A stretch of DNA of 64,000 nt from Dermanyssus gallinae (lineage: Eukaryota; Arthropoda; Arachnida; Mesostigmata; Dermanyssidae): NCBI GenBank assembly GCA_003439945.1, contig QVRM01005202.1:1132001-1196000 (forward strand). The letters are read 5' to 3'. The notes under the pieces are model-generated. The model was given only the letters and a program-made list of their open reading frames with translations. It did no database searches and was not told where the DNA came from. Below, in pieces: positions 50,114 through 62,980 of the stretch. The position numbers and the translations under genes are program-made. The number at the start of each line of letters is the position of its first letter. Within the stretch, counting starts at the first letter, position 1.

Positions 50114-51703
50114 TACACATATATACATGTGTTCTATATTGTTATAACATTTATCTTATGACTTCCTTCGCTTGCTATTTGCGGCTCTCGACATGCTATT
50201 TTTACCTCTCTACGTCGCTATTCACTTCACCTACATTGGACTTAGCTTAGGTGAACCATTTTTCAGAGCGTCGGTCTAACTAATATAACCTATGGTCTTC
50301 CAAACACAATATGGCAACTTTGCCACTCAGTTACGTTACCCGTAAATGTTTATTTCAAGTTTCAGTTAATGACGAATATTACCTCGATAAGCAGAGGCAA
50401 AATAGACGACACTCTTTCCGTGTATTTCATTAAACTAAAGTTAATCAGAAGAATTAACTAAATAAACCGATTTATAGCAAGTGGGTTATCTGGTTTTCTT
50501 GGCAGGAACCTAGTTGTTTTTACTCAAATGCCAAGCTATGCTTAGCACATTTATATGGATACGTAGATAGTGCTACGCTTTCGATGTTTCGCTATATTGT
50601 GCATCGTCTTATGCTTCTACTGATAACTACGTAATTCCTCGATTGCTTCTACTGATAACTGGAAATAAACCGACGCGTCTTAGATAATACAATAAAGCAA
50701 GCGTTTTCATTTATTTATATGTACAAACGATGTCAGTATAATGACAAAATGCCATCACCAGTCGAAGACGTGTACATACGTGTCATTCCAAGCGGTGTTA
50801 ATCTGCCTTTTTGGTGATTACTTATCGTAGCCTTTGTGTACGTGTATCCTTTTCTGCCTTACGATAAATAGGGTACAATCTACATGTTATTTATAGTTGT
50901 ACTATTTGCATTCGGTTTTTGTATATACAGGATTTAAGCCAAAATTAAGGCACGATATCAATATATCGTTTGGTTTTCGTCAGCTTGATTCAGACAGGCG
51001 ACTATTCACAGCCGGCATTTGTGTCGACTACCTCGTCGATCTATCAACCGCATATGCCTGCATATACTGAATCTATAATATACAGTCGTTGTATGCAATA
51101 TAAACACATTGTTAGAGCCGACAAGGTACCTGGCAATCGCTAGCGACAAACGGGGTCTGCTATTGCTGCTGCTGCTGCTTCGGCGGCGGCGGCGGCTTTG
51201 TTATCTCGAGACGCTGAACAGCAGCAGCAATAGATGCTTGGATGAGTGAAACTGAGTAGCGTTCGGCATATCAACACACACAGACAACATGAACGGCCTC
51301 GCTACCGGTACCGCCGTATCAGACAATCAGACAACGGTATCTTATCATCACCTCCCACTCGCACTCACGCTGCCTCTCTCGCTCTCTATCGCGCTCTCTC
51401 TCTCCCTCTCTCTCCCTATCACTACAAAGCATTTTACAAGAATCGAGCTCAATCATCATCAAGAAGCGGTCTATCTCACAGTGGACGTCTGTCTGTCTAT
51501 CTGGCTAAGGCTGTTGTGTTGTTCCTTGTTCACGCCGTGTTGTTATCGCTGACACTTCTTGCATCGTGTACCGTCGGGTTGGTGGGTGAACAAGCTACCG
51601 CTGTCGCTGCTGCTGCTGCTGCTGATAGGCCGTATCGTCTCGTCCGTATCGCCTCGTCCACTCAGGCCCCGGCGTACGCCTGGCCGTGGTGCTGCCGCCG
51701 AAC
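50114..51703. other. Stretch downstream of cysteine dioxygenase, no other gene recognised
   Basis: Probably contains the 3' UTR of the - strand gene. A TTTATT at 50710-50715, which is AATAAA on the - strand, is the nearest clear poly(A) signal but lies about 1 kb past the stop. CTG/GCG runs (51163-51200) and CT-rich repeats (51360-51420) are present. The + strand open frames here are low-complexity. Confidence 0.45.
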
Positions 51704-52270
51704 TCAGGGCTCACGCGACTGTATCACAGGGGTACGCTCTCCGTACTTGCTCCAGAACGTCACTTTCGATATCACCCGCTTGCCGGTGTTCTCGTCGAAC
51801 ATGTAGCACGCGGCGAACGGCGGACTGTAGAGGTGCAGCGACACGGCGACCTCGGGCGACCGATTCTCGATGCGGTGTAGTCCAATCTCGTTGTTGATGT
51901 AGCACACGTCACCGGCCAGCAGCGTCGATTCGTTGCGCAGCTGCATGGCCTCGCCGTGCGGCCAGTCGTAACGCAACTCCGTCAGCTCGCCGCTCAGCAT
52001 CCGCATGAAGCAGTGCGCGTCGGCGTGGTCGTGGATCGAGCTCTTCACCGAGCCGCTCCAGCAGAGCACCATGAGGTTGAACTTGCCGTTGCCCTCGTCG
52101 ACGAGGTTGCGGGTGTACTTGCCCGGCTCGAACTTGGCGTACCGACTCCACTCGGCCGGATCGCCGCCGTAGCTGGCCATCAGCCGTTTGGCCTGCTCGA
52201 TATTGACGGCGTCCGCATCGAACACCCTGTACAGCTCGTCGATGAGCTCCTTGAGCGAAAGGTCCTTCAT
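51704..52270 (-). CDS. Cysteine dioxygenase type 1
   Basis: Cytosolic non-haem iron enzyme that oxidises cysteine to cysteine sulfinate, the first step to taurine and sulfate. 188 residues, slightly shorter than the 200 of mammalian CDO1. Iron ligands His80 and His82 (SSIHDHADAHC) and His132 (GLHRIEN) are present. Also present are Cys87 and Tyr148, the pair that forms the thioether cofactor, Arg54 (YTRNLVDEGNGKFNLM), which binds the substrate carboxylate, and the Ser144-His146-Tyr148 triad (SLHLYSPPF). ATG at 52268-52270 lies in a perfect GCCGCCATG context, so I start there. The frame is open back to 52405, but that extension is an arginine-rich translation of trinucleotide repeats. The whole enzyme is in a single exon, whereas vertebrate CDO1 has several. 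TGA at 51704-51706. Confidence 0.95.
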   Translation of the reverse strand: MKDLSLKELIDELYRVFDADAVNIEQAKRLMASYGGDPAEWSRYAKFEPGKYTRNLVDEGNGKFNLMVLCWSGSVKSSIHDHADAHCFMRMLSGELTELRYDWPHGEAMQLRNESTLLAGDVCYINNEIGLHRIENRSPEVAVSLHLYSPPFAACYMFDENTGKRVISKVTFWSKYGERTPVIQSREP

Positions 52271-52838
52271 GGCGGCGCGTTGTTGGTCGTCCGTCGCCGA
52301 TTGAGTCGTCACGATGACGTAGCACCTTCGTCTGTTGTATCGACGTCGTCGTCGTCGTAATCGCTGTAGATCGCCGGTTAATATCGAGTTATCTCTAACA
52401 ATCAATCAGTCACCAATCAGCTAACTTCCAGCGCTGAAAAACGCGCCAAACAACGCGTCGCTGCTGTGGTGGGCACTGTGCACCCGACGCCCACCGTCTG
52501 TTTGTCTGTCTGTCCGTTTGTCTGTCTGCGTCCGCCAGAGCCGCCTCGAGGCGAAGCCGCTTTCAAATGAGCACTCGTTTCGCTCTTGGTGCGACTCTAC
52601 GCTTGAGTCGCCCTCGCGCAGCCTCTTTTATCCTCAATGCGATGGTGCAAGAGTCCAGGAGAGGGAGGAGGGGTGGAGTCAGGGAGAGGAGTAGTGACAC
52701 TGACAGGGCGACATCCCCATGCCCACCACCACCACAACCACCACCATCAACACCACCACTACCACCAGCTGTAGTAGTAGTACCTAGTCACTAAACGTTT
52801 GCGGCGTCAATGTACAGCGAGCATATGCATATAGACAG
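52271..52838. other. Upstream region of cysteine dioxygenase
   Basis: GC-rich, with GTC/GTCGTC runs (about 52340-52360), a CTGTCTGT run (52497-52525) and CCA repeats (52728-52765). It probably holds the 5' UTR and promoter of the - strand gene. No TATA or binding site can be supported. Confidence 0.4.
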
Positions 52839-53021
52839 ATATATATATATATATATACATGCAACATGGAGGGCTTTCATGAGCCACAGAGGACGGATGT
52901 CGATGCAGACCGTGCTGGAGCAAACGTGATAGGTTCCACGCCACTGCAGTATGTCCGGCGGTTCGGTCCATAGCAAAACGCTAGATTGATGATGGTGGTC
53001 CCGCAACCTGTTGATGTAACA

Positions 53022-53054
53022 TAAACACATGTACCCAGCCCAGGGGTTATAGTA

Positions 53055-53092
<38 letters not shown>

Positions 53093-53127
53093 AACCCATG
53101 TACCCAGCCCAGGGGTTTAGTATATAT
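53022..53127. repeat. Direct duplication around a (TA)n tract
   Basis: A segment with ACATGTACCCAGCCCAGGGG at about 53028 is repeated at about 53098 (CCATGTACCCAGCCCAGGGG), with (TA)n between and after the copies. It looks like a tandem duplication of 34 bases plus a TA tract (70-base period). Confidence 0.85.
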
Positions 53128-53541
53128 ATATATAAAATTATATATATATGTATCCTAAGAGATATGATTACTCATGTGTGTATATATATATTATATATAT
53201 ATAAAATTATGCCTAACCACGAGCCACTTCTTTGATGATGATTCCTCACTGTGGGAGTACCTTTTGGTTGTTAATAGCTTATACATGCTTAGATTTTGTC
53301 GAGTGTAATTATCGTTGTTTGATTCTCGTGTTTTTCAACCGGTTTTATAAGACGGGTTTACTCACATATGTATTTAAAGCGTTTACTTAAACGCAACACA
53401 CGAGTTCTGTACACATGTGTGGGTACATATATATATATATATATATAATAGTATTTGGACCGACATAGCCCTCCGGCAAATTTATTGTGCCATGTTGTCT
53501 GTTATCACAAGGTGTCACATAACGCACTGAAAACTAACGAC
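53128..53541. other. TA-rich stretch without a gene
   Basis: Several short TA tracts (53121-53210 and 53429-53447). Nothing else recognised. Confidence 0.5.
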
Positions 53542-53763
53542 TCAAGGCTCTAGGTCCAAGATGGGGCTGGTCCACCTGGCTAAAGTTCCTCTCACCGACG
53601 CGGCGTTCCCCCTCTGAACGTCTAACGACAAGCGCTGCAGTAAGTACTCCCCCGCTCTTTTGTCTCCTGTAGCAACCACCAATCTTCTCCCGACGTCTCT
53701 GAGTAATTTTTTGGTAAGCAACCCTGGTCCCCCTAACGTCTCAAAAGCTAGAGGTGAGAACAA
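53542..53763 (-). mobile_element. Probable retroelement C-terminal fragment
   Basis: Open frame FSPLAFETLGGPGLLTKK... RAGEYLLQRLSLDVQRGNAA resembles the tail often seen after the RT of LINE-type elements (FSPL.FETLGG ... YL.QRLS...QRGNA). It is 73 codons with no catalytic domain. The match is from memory of the pattern, so it is moderate. Confidence 0.5.
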
Positions 53764-53821
53764 GTGGGGATAGTCCAGGCTTGAGTACTTCCTGCACTTG
53801 GCTGTTTCCGATATATAATAT

Positions 53822-54214
53822 TTTTTTTACACACGTTGGGGTTTACAAATCTAGTTAATAAGAATCATTAATTCGAGATCAGTTATAGTCGATAAGATAA
53901 ATTAAGCACAAATATTTTTACTTGACCTGGATTCGATTCTATGCATGGTAACGCCTTGTTTTCTAGAACGTTGGGTTTGCCGCCTAAGCCTAGACATCTG
54001 AAAATACAAAGGTATTATATATAAATATCCCATGCATGATTAAAGATATCTGGTTTCCAATGTGATCCTAATAGCGATTGCCCTGTTCTACAGTAAGTAT
54101 TAAGGTGATCCAACTCGTGTCTGCATACACAGTGTTAACCCGCACGAACGCTGTTCTGTTACCGACTCATCAAATATTTACTTCTATAGTGCCTCGGCTT
54201 ATTATTTATTCGGC

Positions 54215-54271
<57 letters not shown>

Positions 54272-54800
54272 CGCTATTCGGCTATAGCTCTGGCCATCCT
54301 GTTGGCTCCCCTCTTTCACCCAATCGGCCGTTCATTGCCGCCGTCATGGGCTACTACATTTTGGCCGAATCCCTTTGGCAAATCCAAATGACAGAGGCGG
54401 CCTGAACGTTTAAACAACTAAGTGCCGAAGCACTATAGAAGTAAATATTTGATGAGTCGGTAACAGAACAGCTTTCGTGCGGGTTAACACTGTGTATGCA
54501 GACACGAGTTGGATCACCTTAATACTTACTGTAGAACAGGGCAATCGCTATTAGGATCACATTGGAAACCAGATATCTTTAATCATGCATGGGATATTTA
54601 TATATAATACCTTTGTATTTTCAGATGTCTAGGCTTAGGCGGCAAACCCAACGTTCTAGAAAACAAGGCGTTACCATGCATAGAATCGAATCCAGGTCAA
54701 GTAAATATATTTGTGCTTAATTTATCTTATCGACTATAACTGATCTCGAATTAATGATTCTTATTAACTAGATTTGTAAACCCCAACGTGTGTAAAAAAA
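53822..54800. mobile_element. 979-bp element with two 377-bp, almost identical inverted arms
   Basis: Left arm 53822-54198 and right arm 54424-54800 are reverse complements of exactly equal length with only a handful of mismatches seen (for example near 53919 and 54149). Ends are TTTTTTTACACACGTTGGGG and its complement. The 225-bp spacer holds a (TA)n tract and unique sequence. Both outer flanks are TA-rich. It has no coding potential. A young non-autonomous transposon with long TIRs, or a foldback element, is the likely nature. Confidence 0.9.
54219..54269. repeat. (TA)n microsatellite in the spacer of the inverted repeat
   Basis: About 25 TA units in the loop between the two 377-bp arms. 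Confidence 0.95.
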
Positions 54801-57254
54801 TATATATATATATAGATTTGTTCCGAACAAAATCAGCGATTGTTATCCTGCGTACCACGAATAGTGAAGCCAGAAGATATAAAAAGCGGAAAGTTAAAAG
54901 TGCCAATACATAGAGAGGAATCAGCGCACCATTTGTGATATGATACCGAGAATTGTACGCTCACGATACATGAAGGTCAAGTTTGCTCTACCGGTGTCTG
55001 CCTCCGTAATCAGATGTGGAAACAGATGACACATCAGCTAAAAGCGGCGCGCGCGGGAAATTTAAACGAATTGCTGCTAAGGGGCAGCCCTGTTGAGTAC
55101 AGAAATAACAAGAGATGATCTGAATTAAGTACTAATAAAAAATAAAAACTTAAGGACACACGACTTGAAACAAACGTAAACCTACATACAGCCGGCCTTA
55201 GGCAGTTTGCAAACCGGCAAGTAACCCCCCGTGTTCGCCGCAAAGACCAATCGGAGATACGCCCCCCTTAAGTTCGGAAGATTAAATCTGATCTATTGCG
55301 GCGCGGAATTATTAGAATAAATGATAGGCATTTCTAACTAACACTTAGGAACAATGTATATAAGCGCTCCACTACTGTTGAGCCAAAAACCGCCTCAATT
55401 GATACCGTGAGTCACAAAAATGGCACTAAGCTTCAACCTCTGCAAACAGTGAGGGCTCGAATCCGCACACGACGGATATTCATCTTCAATATGTATTATA
55501 AAATGTCTCCGCTCCAACAAACTCCATGATCACCTCAAGACACATAGTCATACTATACCGTATCCATAAAATGCGTTTGATGCTATAGCAACGGGTCACA
55601 AGTTCTACGCAACCTTCCGACAAAAACTATGATCGTTGTATTACTCAAGATAAGACCTGTAAATATTGACGTGACCCGCCTTATTTTCTTCCACGGTCCT
55701 CTGTGATCTGATTTGGTAGTAGAAAGCTGTTTGAAAATATGACGACTTTGTCTCGTATTCGGTACAAAAACTCCCGTACGTCCCGCCGTTGCGGTAACAC
55801 ATCATACGAAATAGGTGGAAGTGCATTTACATCAACGCACGATTTATTAAGTAATGTATGTAAGTGCTATAGGAAACTCTACCTATCTATCACAGAAATA
55901 CATCATGAGCCTCTTGAGCGTCTTGGTCTTTAATTAAGGTGAACTGGCATACTCAGAGATTAATGCATCGAATTGTGATTTCGCAGAATTAGCGTGTCGT
56001 ATGCTATTTGTATGCCAGGGCTCGTCATATAAGAGTCTATTTTTTTCTACTTGGCTGTTGGAACATGTGGTAACTTAGAAGCTATAGTAGATATTTTAAC
56101 TTAAAAGCTCTCATTGCTAATTGAATGTGAGGACACAGTATTACTGGCCGGCAACTTCAGTCAGTCATTAACTGCCCCCTTAACTCAATGTGTGTTGGAC
56201 GAGAATACAAATTGAGTATTACTCTTAAATTTTAGCGCTCATTAAGAAGTAGCATGCGTAACCAGCCAGTGCGATAGGTTGTTTCGCACCGATGAATAAC
56301 TGACCACTAGAGAACACCATCTGTCCTCAGATCTCATTATTGGATGGTTGTGTTCGCCAAAGTATAAATCGTATATGCAAGCGCTCTAAGCATATTAAAA
56401 GAGCCAAGTTGGATTACACACTAGAAAAGAAAACGAACGCCATATAGCTAAACTTTGACCTCACAAACTGAACCCGATTTCGTTAGGGGTAGTTACGACT
56501 GTTCAGTGGATTGCACGTACACTAAACGTGTGGATGATGTATGTCTCCTTGTACAGCGACATGAACACACCGGATATGCCACGATGTCTAATCGTGGGCC
56601 ATCGGAGATGCCGCGACGACGTAAATGGTATTGACGTCAGACTACAAAACCTGTTGACGTTTTTCAAAGTAGACAAAAAATATAAGATAAACAATATCTC
56701 CTCAGGCGAAGTGTCTTCGGTTGCTGTCAAGCAGCCCAGACTTCCTTAAAGATATTTCGCCACTTAAGCTAGATATTTCGTTGTTCTAATTGAGCATGTG
56801 ACAAAATGTTGTATTAACGGTAACAAAAAGAGCGAACTAGATCACTCTCGCTTACTCGCACCTAGAAATGCATGGATCAACCCAAAGCGATTTGCTGTTT
56901 GCTTGATGTTACCGGGTTAAACAATTCATTGAGTAGAGCTTAATAATGAACATATATTTATAAATGTGCACGCATGTAAATGTGCCCTTGTGCATGTGCA
57001 CTAATATATGGTTATACATATTAGAAAATTTAGTGATGTATGCATACGCGCATGAAAACACCAAATCACACAAATTTGCACAGTTGAGTGGTGTTATTAT
57101 TTCAAACAAAGGCTGTCTACAGTGTGCTGATGAAATTTTGTCGATGAGTCTGGCCAGACGTGCAGATGCATGCAAAAGTACCTGTTTTCGTCTACATGCT
57201 CGATTAAATCGAAATAGGGCAAATTATGCTGGATCGTCGCCGAATGATGGGCGG
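54801..57254. other. Stretch with no recognised gene
   Basis: AT-rich DNA of normal complexity. No homologous domain was found. Confidence 0.5.
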
Positions 57255-57427
57255 GGCTGACTCTTAGCCAAGATTTAACGTCTATAGGACTGCTTTGCGC
57301 ATTGCTTCACAGACGGACCCCCATAACTACAAATGTGCAACGGTGGGGCTCGAACCCGCTCACCTATGTGTCTCCTCCGGTCGCGAGGCGCAGAGGCATG
57401 CCACCACGCCACCGGGTTCGACGATGG
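57255..57427 (-). mobile_element. tRNA-derived SINE, second copy
   Basis: The - strand head has TGGCGTGGTGG (A box) and GGTTCGAGCCC (B box), then the same body as the intronic copy at 8577-8770, including CACCGTTGCACATTTGTA and CTTGGCTAAGAGTCAGCC. Small indels distinguish the copies. Confidence 0.78.
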
Positions 57428-57546
57428 GCGGGGGTTAACGACAGCCAACAAAAATTGATTCAACGATAACTCTTTCAGGCTGCACGCATAGTGGTAGTTT
57501 AAGATGCGTGCCGGCCAGTTCACGGTCGGTACGTAATTGTGGGTGA

Positions 57547-58960
57547 GTGTTAGAGAAGAGAAAGGTGACTAAACGTGGCCTTTATCGTTCCAAGCATTAT
57601 TGTCCAGCGGATGTCCAGCAGAGGCTAAAGAAAATCGAATCGACACACTGGAAGATATTTCGCAGGGAGAGGGAACAGAGAGGACCAGCAGTGTTCGAAG
57701 GTGCATTGGTTATCAGAGGGTTGGCAATTAGCGGCATCAAAAGCCGGAGGTAAAGGTTGACAGAAGATGCAAAAGAGGAAGCAGGTCAAAAGGAAGTCGT
57801 TAGAGTAATGTGCCTTTCGAACGGGTTGCCATTGTAATATAAAAGGGAGGGCGGAGGGGTAAGTGGGAAGAATTATATAAAATAAGGTCAGCCCATAAGA
57901 ATGACGAAAACAGAATCTCATTTGTGTGGAGCGGAGGTTCTGTCGGGTTTAAAGGGATTTGGTATTGTACATATCGGAATATTGAAAATTGTTGGTATGG
58001 CAAAAATCGGAATACGGAAAGTGGGAAAAACCGATATAAGGGTGTTAGGAATGCTAATTCGTGCGATTAAGTGTATACTGTCAAAGTGAAGAATCCGTTT
58101 GTTATAGAGATGCACCTGGAGGCGAATAGGCAGTTGTGCGAATGCTGAATGCAAGTGGGCAAACAGCGGGGGTACCGGACATGGTGTTTATTGAAAAAAG
58201 AGCAAAATATTGGTATTTAATGGAGTTAGGAGGAAAATCAAGCTAGTATTACAGGGGGAGGGGATTGGACTATCTGTATCCTGGCGTGACAATAACTACA
58301 GGGAATGATTAGTTAGAGGAAGAAGAGGTATTACGGAGAAAGAAGGGTGAAAAGGGAGAAACGCAAGTAGGTGTATGTAAGTAAATGTGAGGGTCTTTAG
58401 GGGTTTAATAAATATATAGTAACAAGGATAAAGCCATGTATGTACCAGAAGTGACATTTGCAAATGCCACTTTGGTCCACAGCGCGGTGTTTGATAGAAA
58501 AGGATAAATACAACGAGAATGATAAAATTTGCATTAAGTTGCCGTTCTAATTGCACTAGAGAGTTAGTTTCTCGAGGGAAAAAGGATATTTCAAAATGTA
58601 TACAAAGAAAAGTGCAAGGGAAGCTATGGTTTAACAGAGTAGAAATTCGCAGCAAAGGAGATTGAGCACAAAGGAAGTTGGCGGGGTGGTTCGGGTCGAG
58701 CTAAACATTTATATATATATATATATATATATATGGAAAGAAAAATAGTTAAATAAGCAAGGTAGAATGATATACGATAATTTAAGAGGAAATGGGCTAA
58801 TAGCAGAAACCAACGTAGGAGTTTTATATGCAAGGATACACCGAGCTAATAATTATATATCGTAGAAAAGAAAATCGGAATATCGAGTTTATGGGCAAGG
58901 GAAGGAGTCAAATAAATATATTGTAAAATAATGTATAGTTTTGGGATCAGCAATACAGAC
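57547..58960 (+). other. Purine-rich strand-biased stretch, possible decayed LINE
   Basis: The + strand is strongly A+G-rich for about 1.4 kb, as in the sense strand of the LINE at 42.8 kb. Frames are broken, and no RT or other motif was recognised, so the nature is open. Confidence 0.35.
58711..58733. repeat. (TA)n microsatellite
   Basis: Eleven TA units. Confidence 0.9.
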
Positions 58961-59132
58961 TTTTTAGAGGCCCTAGCTTTAGGACTAAACGTTAGAAAGA
59001 ACCAGGTCGATATTACAAAGAAGAAGTTGCCCCTATGGAAGGCGCTAACTATATTAGATCATTAGTGGATGCTAGATAATATTGCTGTCGCCCTACGCGT
59101 CCCTGTAAGAAATGACGTGTTATTTAGGTATA

Positions 59133-60397
59133 ATGTCAGCCGATCCATAGCCCGTTCGGAAAGTTCCATGCGCCGTATGCGCAACCTCAGGGAAGGATAA
59201 AAACATTTGGGGGGGAGAGCTGCATTGTATTATACTCGTGGAATTCGTTCGAATCTCTCTAACTCACGTGAGCTGCAACACTAGTGAGATGGCAGACTTA
59301 ATGTGCATTTTCGGCATTTTATGCTACTTTGTTATGCAAACAGAAAGAATGCAACCTACCAAATTGCAACTAAGCTATGTAAAATGTATCGCGGGAGCCA
59401 GTAACAGATAGGACAGTTCAAAGTGGTTTGTCCCATTAGGAACCGAGGACTTTGATGGGTAACGACTGAGGTCGGGCCCGCGACGGCCTTTGACAGTGGA
59501 CACAGCCGCATTAACATCAGCGGTCGCACGAAACCCACACCTCTCGCTGTGCGAGATCATGGTTTTTGTCGACGTACCATACAGATCCGTTCAAAGGCAT
59601 CTCAATACCGAGGGATTCGTCAGCAAGTGAAATTTATGAGTGCCGCACTCACTTAGCAATCGCCAACTGAAGAACCGTATGCTAGTTTGCGATCAGCTTC
59701 AAAAAGAACAAGGATCGCCTCTTTATCCACATCCAGTGACAGGGGATGACAAGTGGATACTCTATAAGCAAATTGTCCGCAGAAGAGCGTGGCATTAAAG
59801 AGGAGTGGATCTCAAGCAACTGCCAAGCCCGGACCATATACAAAAAAAATTAGGTTAAGTGTTTGGTGGGATGCAAAAGGAATGATTTTTTTATGAGCTT
59901 TTGCAACTAAAAGAAACGATCAGTACGATAAAATACTGTCAACAGCTGGACAATTTGAAGCGGGCAATTGACTAGAAGCTGCCGGAATTGGCGAACACAC
60001 AGGAAGTAACTTTCCACCACGACAACGCAAGACCGCACAAATATTTGCTCACCGCCAAGAAGTTAACGGAATTTAGATGGGATATTTTGCCACATCCTGC
60101 GTATAGTCCCGACCTTGCTCCATCAGACTATCATCTGTTTCGGCCCCTTAATGGGCCCTTAATGGCAAAAAATCGATTCTTTGGAAGGTGTTTAAACGTA
60201 TATAGACCATTACTTTGGAAGCCAGGACGCCACCTTCCTGACAAATCGAATCATGAGCTTGCCTGAACGTTGGGCTCAGGTAGTTGAACAAAGTAGGAAC
60301 ACCAAGTAGTACAGCATTCAATAAAAGCTTTCCGTTGTAACGACATGTGTTTTTAAAAATGGGTGAAAAATCCGAACGGACTTATGGATCAACCTAA
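59133..60397 (+). mobile_element. Third mariner element, heavily decayed
   Basis: About 1.26 kb. The left end (GATCCATAGCCCGTTCGGA, to 59160) and the right end (complement of 60371-60397, GATCCATAAGTCCGTTCGGA) are diverged inverted repeats. The + strand transposase relics keep VTGDDKWILY (59737-59766), HHDNARPHKY (60014-60043) and LAPSDYHLFRPL (60110-60145) in the right order, with many stops and frameshifts. The repeats differ from those of both other mariners here. Confidence 0.78.
59988..60266 (+). pseudogene. mariner transposase catalytic fragment
   Basis: 92-codon open piece with the second catalytic Asp in FHHDNARPH and the third in PSDYHLF. The frame fails soon after. Upstream catalytic sequence lies in other frames. 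Confidence 0.75.
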
Positions 60398-60467
60398 CGA
60401 CAAATATATGGGTATGTTTACATTATATTATGCATTTATGGTGACACATGTATGTAGTTCGAGATGT

Positions 60468-61126
60468 ATATATATATATATATATATATACATACAGAGT
60501 ATCACAATAAGGATGAATATTTACAAGTCCAAAACGGGATATTACACGACCAGAAAAATACATACAATATACAATAATACGATTTTTTGCGTAATGTGTG
60601 GCAAGTGGCACTATTCTGTTGGAATCACATGTCTTTGACATCAAATTAAAGGAAAAAACTAGGTTGTCCCGTGGCACCGCTCACCGTTGACTGTTTGTGC
60701 ATTCCTGGCAGCTTCTTCGCAGAAAAACCGCCCAATGTACCTCAAGGCCATGGTATGGTGATTTGTGGTATTCTTGAAAACGATGCTGAATAGATGTTCT
60801 TTCTGGCGAACAGCCGTGATGTTTCTGTTGAATGGCCTGGGCAAACATTATGTCGATGGTTTTACATTAATGATTAACTCAGTCAGCCGAATTGTTCATT
60901 TTTTCTCCTCACAATTGATGCAATTGAAACAATCTGCCAGTCAAACTTGCACTATTTTTAGAATAATGTTTTACGATAACGAATGCGTTGTGCTGTCGAA
61001 TAATCATTTTTAACAATGACAACAACTGTCTATTATCGAACTAGGTTTCTCTTTAAGGGTTTGACTCGTATAATACAGCAGCGGAGATGGCGCAAAATTA
61101 AATGTATTTTTTTGTGTTTGGATACA

Positions 61127-61185
<59 letters not shown>
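60468..61185. mobile_element. Possible MITE between two (TA)n tracts
   Basis: Left end TACAGAGTATCACAATAAGG (about 60494) and right end, read on the complement, TACAGTGTATCCAAACAC (about 61133) share TACAG.GTATC. Both abut TA tracts (60468-60490 and 61130-61185). The element is about 640 bp without coding capacity. The shared ends are short, so chance is not excluded. Confidence 0.4.
61130..61185. repeat. (TA)n microsatellite
   Basis: About 28 TA units followed by five CATA units. Confidence 0.95.
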
Positions 61186-61189
<4 letters not shown>

Positions 61190-61351
61190 CATACATACAT
61201 GCGTCGAACTTGAATTAAGCGTGGCGCTAACGCCAGTTGTCCTGTATATGGGCCCCCTCTCTCTCTTCTTTTGGTTTTGTCATCGCTGTGTCTTCTCACA
61301 CTTATTAAGTAGCCCTTACCTGCTCTCTTCCTTCGTTTCTGTCTCTCTCTC

Positions 61352-61355
<4 letters not shown>

Positions 61356-61392
<37 letters not shown>
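61356..61392. repeat. (TA)n microsatellite
   Basis: Eighteen TA units. Confidence 0.93.
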
Positions 61393-61396
<4 letters not shown>

Positions 61397-62926
61397 CATA
61401 TACATACCCATGTCACCTCTACGCTGTTCATTAGGCCGATGCGTTTTCCCCAGGTCGCTTCTCGATTTCCTGGTTTTTAGGTTGTGGCCACCCGTTGCTG
61501 GTCTGTCCGCATTCGCCCGTCCCTCGTTCACCTTAAAAATCAATCGATCATTCAATCTCGCCTCTCGATCGGATAGCCGCATGAATGCTATACCTGCTTC
61601 TAGTTCTGGTCTTCCGCCGCCGCCGGCGCCCTCCTTCTTTCTCTTCCCGCTTCCCCATTGAGCTGGTCCTTGCCAAATAAAAAAAGAAATGAAGAACAAG
61701 ATTAGGATGGGCAAGAAGGTGCCCTATCATCCTTTCGAGCGTATTCCTTGCTCAAAGGCAGACCGACATTACCCTCTTCGAGGAACGCCACGATCTCCAG
61801 CAACCTGACGCCCCGATGGCGTTCTTGAATGAATTGCGACCGTCTACACCATTGGCACCGCCATTAATCGCCAATATCAGCAGCGTCCATATAGCCATCA
61901 TCACCATAACCATTCTCATCGCGATGACCGCCGACATCGACAGGGGCAGGGACTACGTGCTGCCGTGCTGATTCACAGTGCAGTTCGGCACACGGCAATC
62001 AATGACATGGAGATGGTGAGCAGCAGCTATGCGGCAGCACGATATTCACACGCGCCAACCACTACAAAAACAACAAGGATAACAACAAAAATAAAAAGTA
62101 AGCAACATCAAAAACACCAACAATAACAACAACAACAACAACAACAATAAAAGCAATCTTGAAACCGATATTTCCACCACCAGCTCTGCCGCCGCCGGAA
62201 CTGCCACTTGACTATCTCTCGCATACCTTATCGTGTTGTTATTTTCCTTGTTCACCCTTTTGTACACCCTTGGATTTTCCTATACTTTTATTTCCTTCCG
62301 CCGCTCATCGATGCGTTCGCTGCGGAGACCCCGCTGACGGCTGTCCGGGTCTCTTTCAATTATCTCTACGATGGTCATAATAATGTTGATGGTGGTAGTG
62401 GTGATGATGATGATGATGATGATGACGGTGATTATCGGCACAAGCAGGGCCAACAGCAGTAGCCATCTATTATTACTAACTATCACTCTGTTTTAAGTCG
62501 CGAATAACAAGCCGAGAACAGCTGACGACGGTATATGTGTCAATGTTATATACATACTCAATATGAGTGAATTAAATGCGATGATGAGTACTTTGTCTTA
62601 ACAAATTATGTCTTTGTTTACTATTTTCTACAGCTACTACTACTATTACTACTACCAATACTACTCCGACGAGCTCCGATCTATTAGGTTTCCGCTCCAA
62701 GGTGTAAACAGTACAAGCGGCAGCGTGAATCGATTAGTGATTGACATTCACGATGTGTCGGGAAACTCAACTCACAACGTCTGTGCTTCTTCCGTTTGCA
62801 GTTGCTGTTTTTCTCCTTGTTTAATAACTCCTCCTCTTTTTTAATTCTGTCGTGAAAACTTCGCAATATTTATCTGAAGAACAAACATAAATTATGTCTT
62901 CCTGATATTTTCTCTCTGCCCCTTAT

Positions 62927-62980
<54 letters not shown>
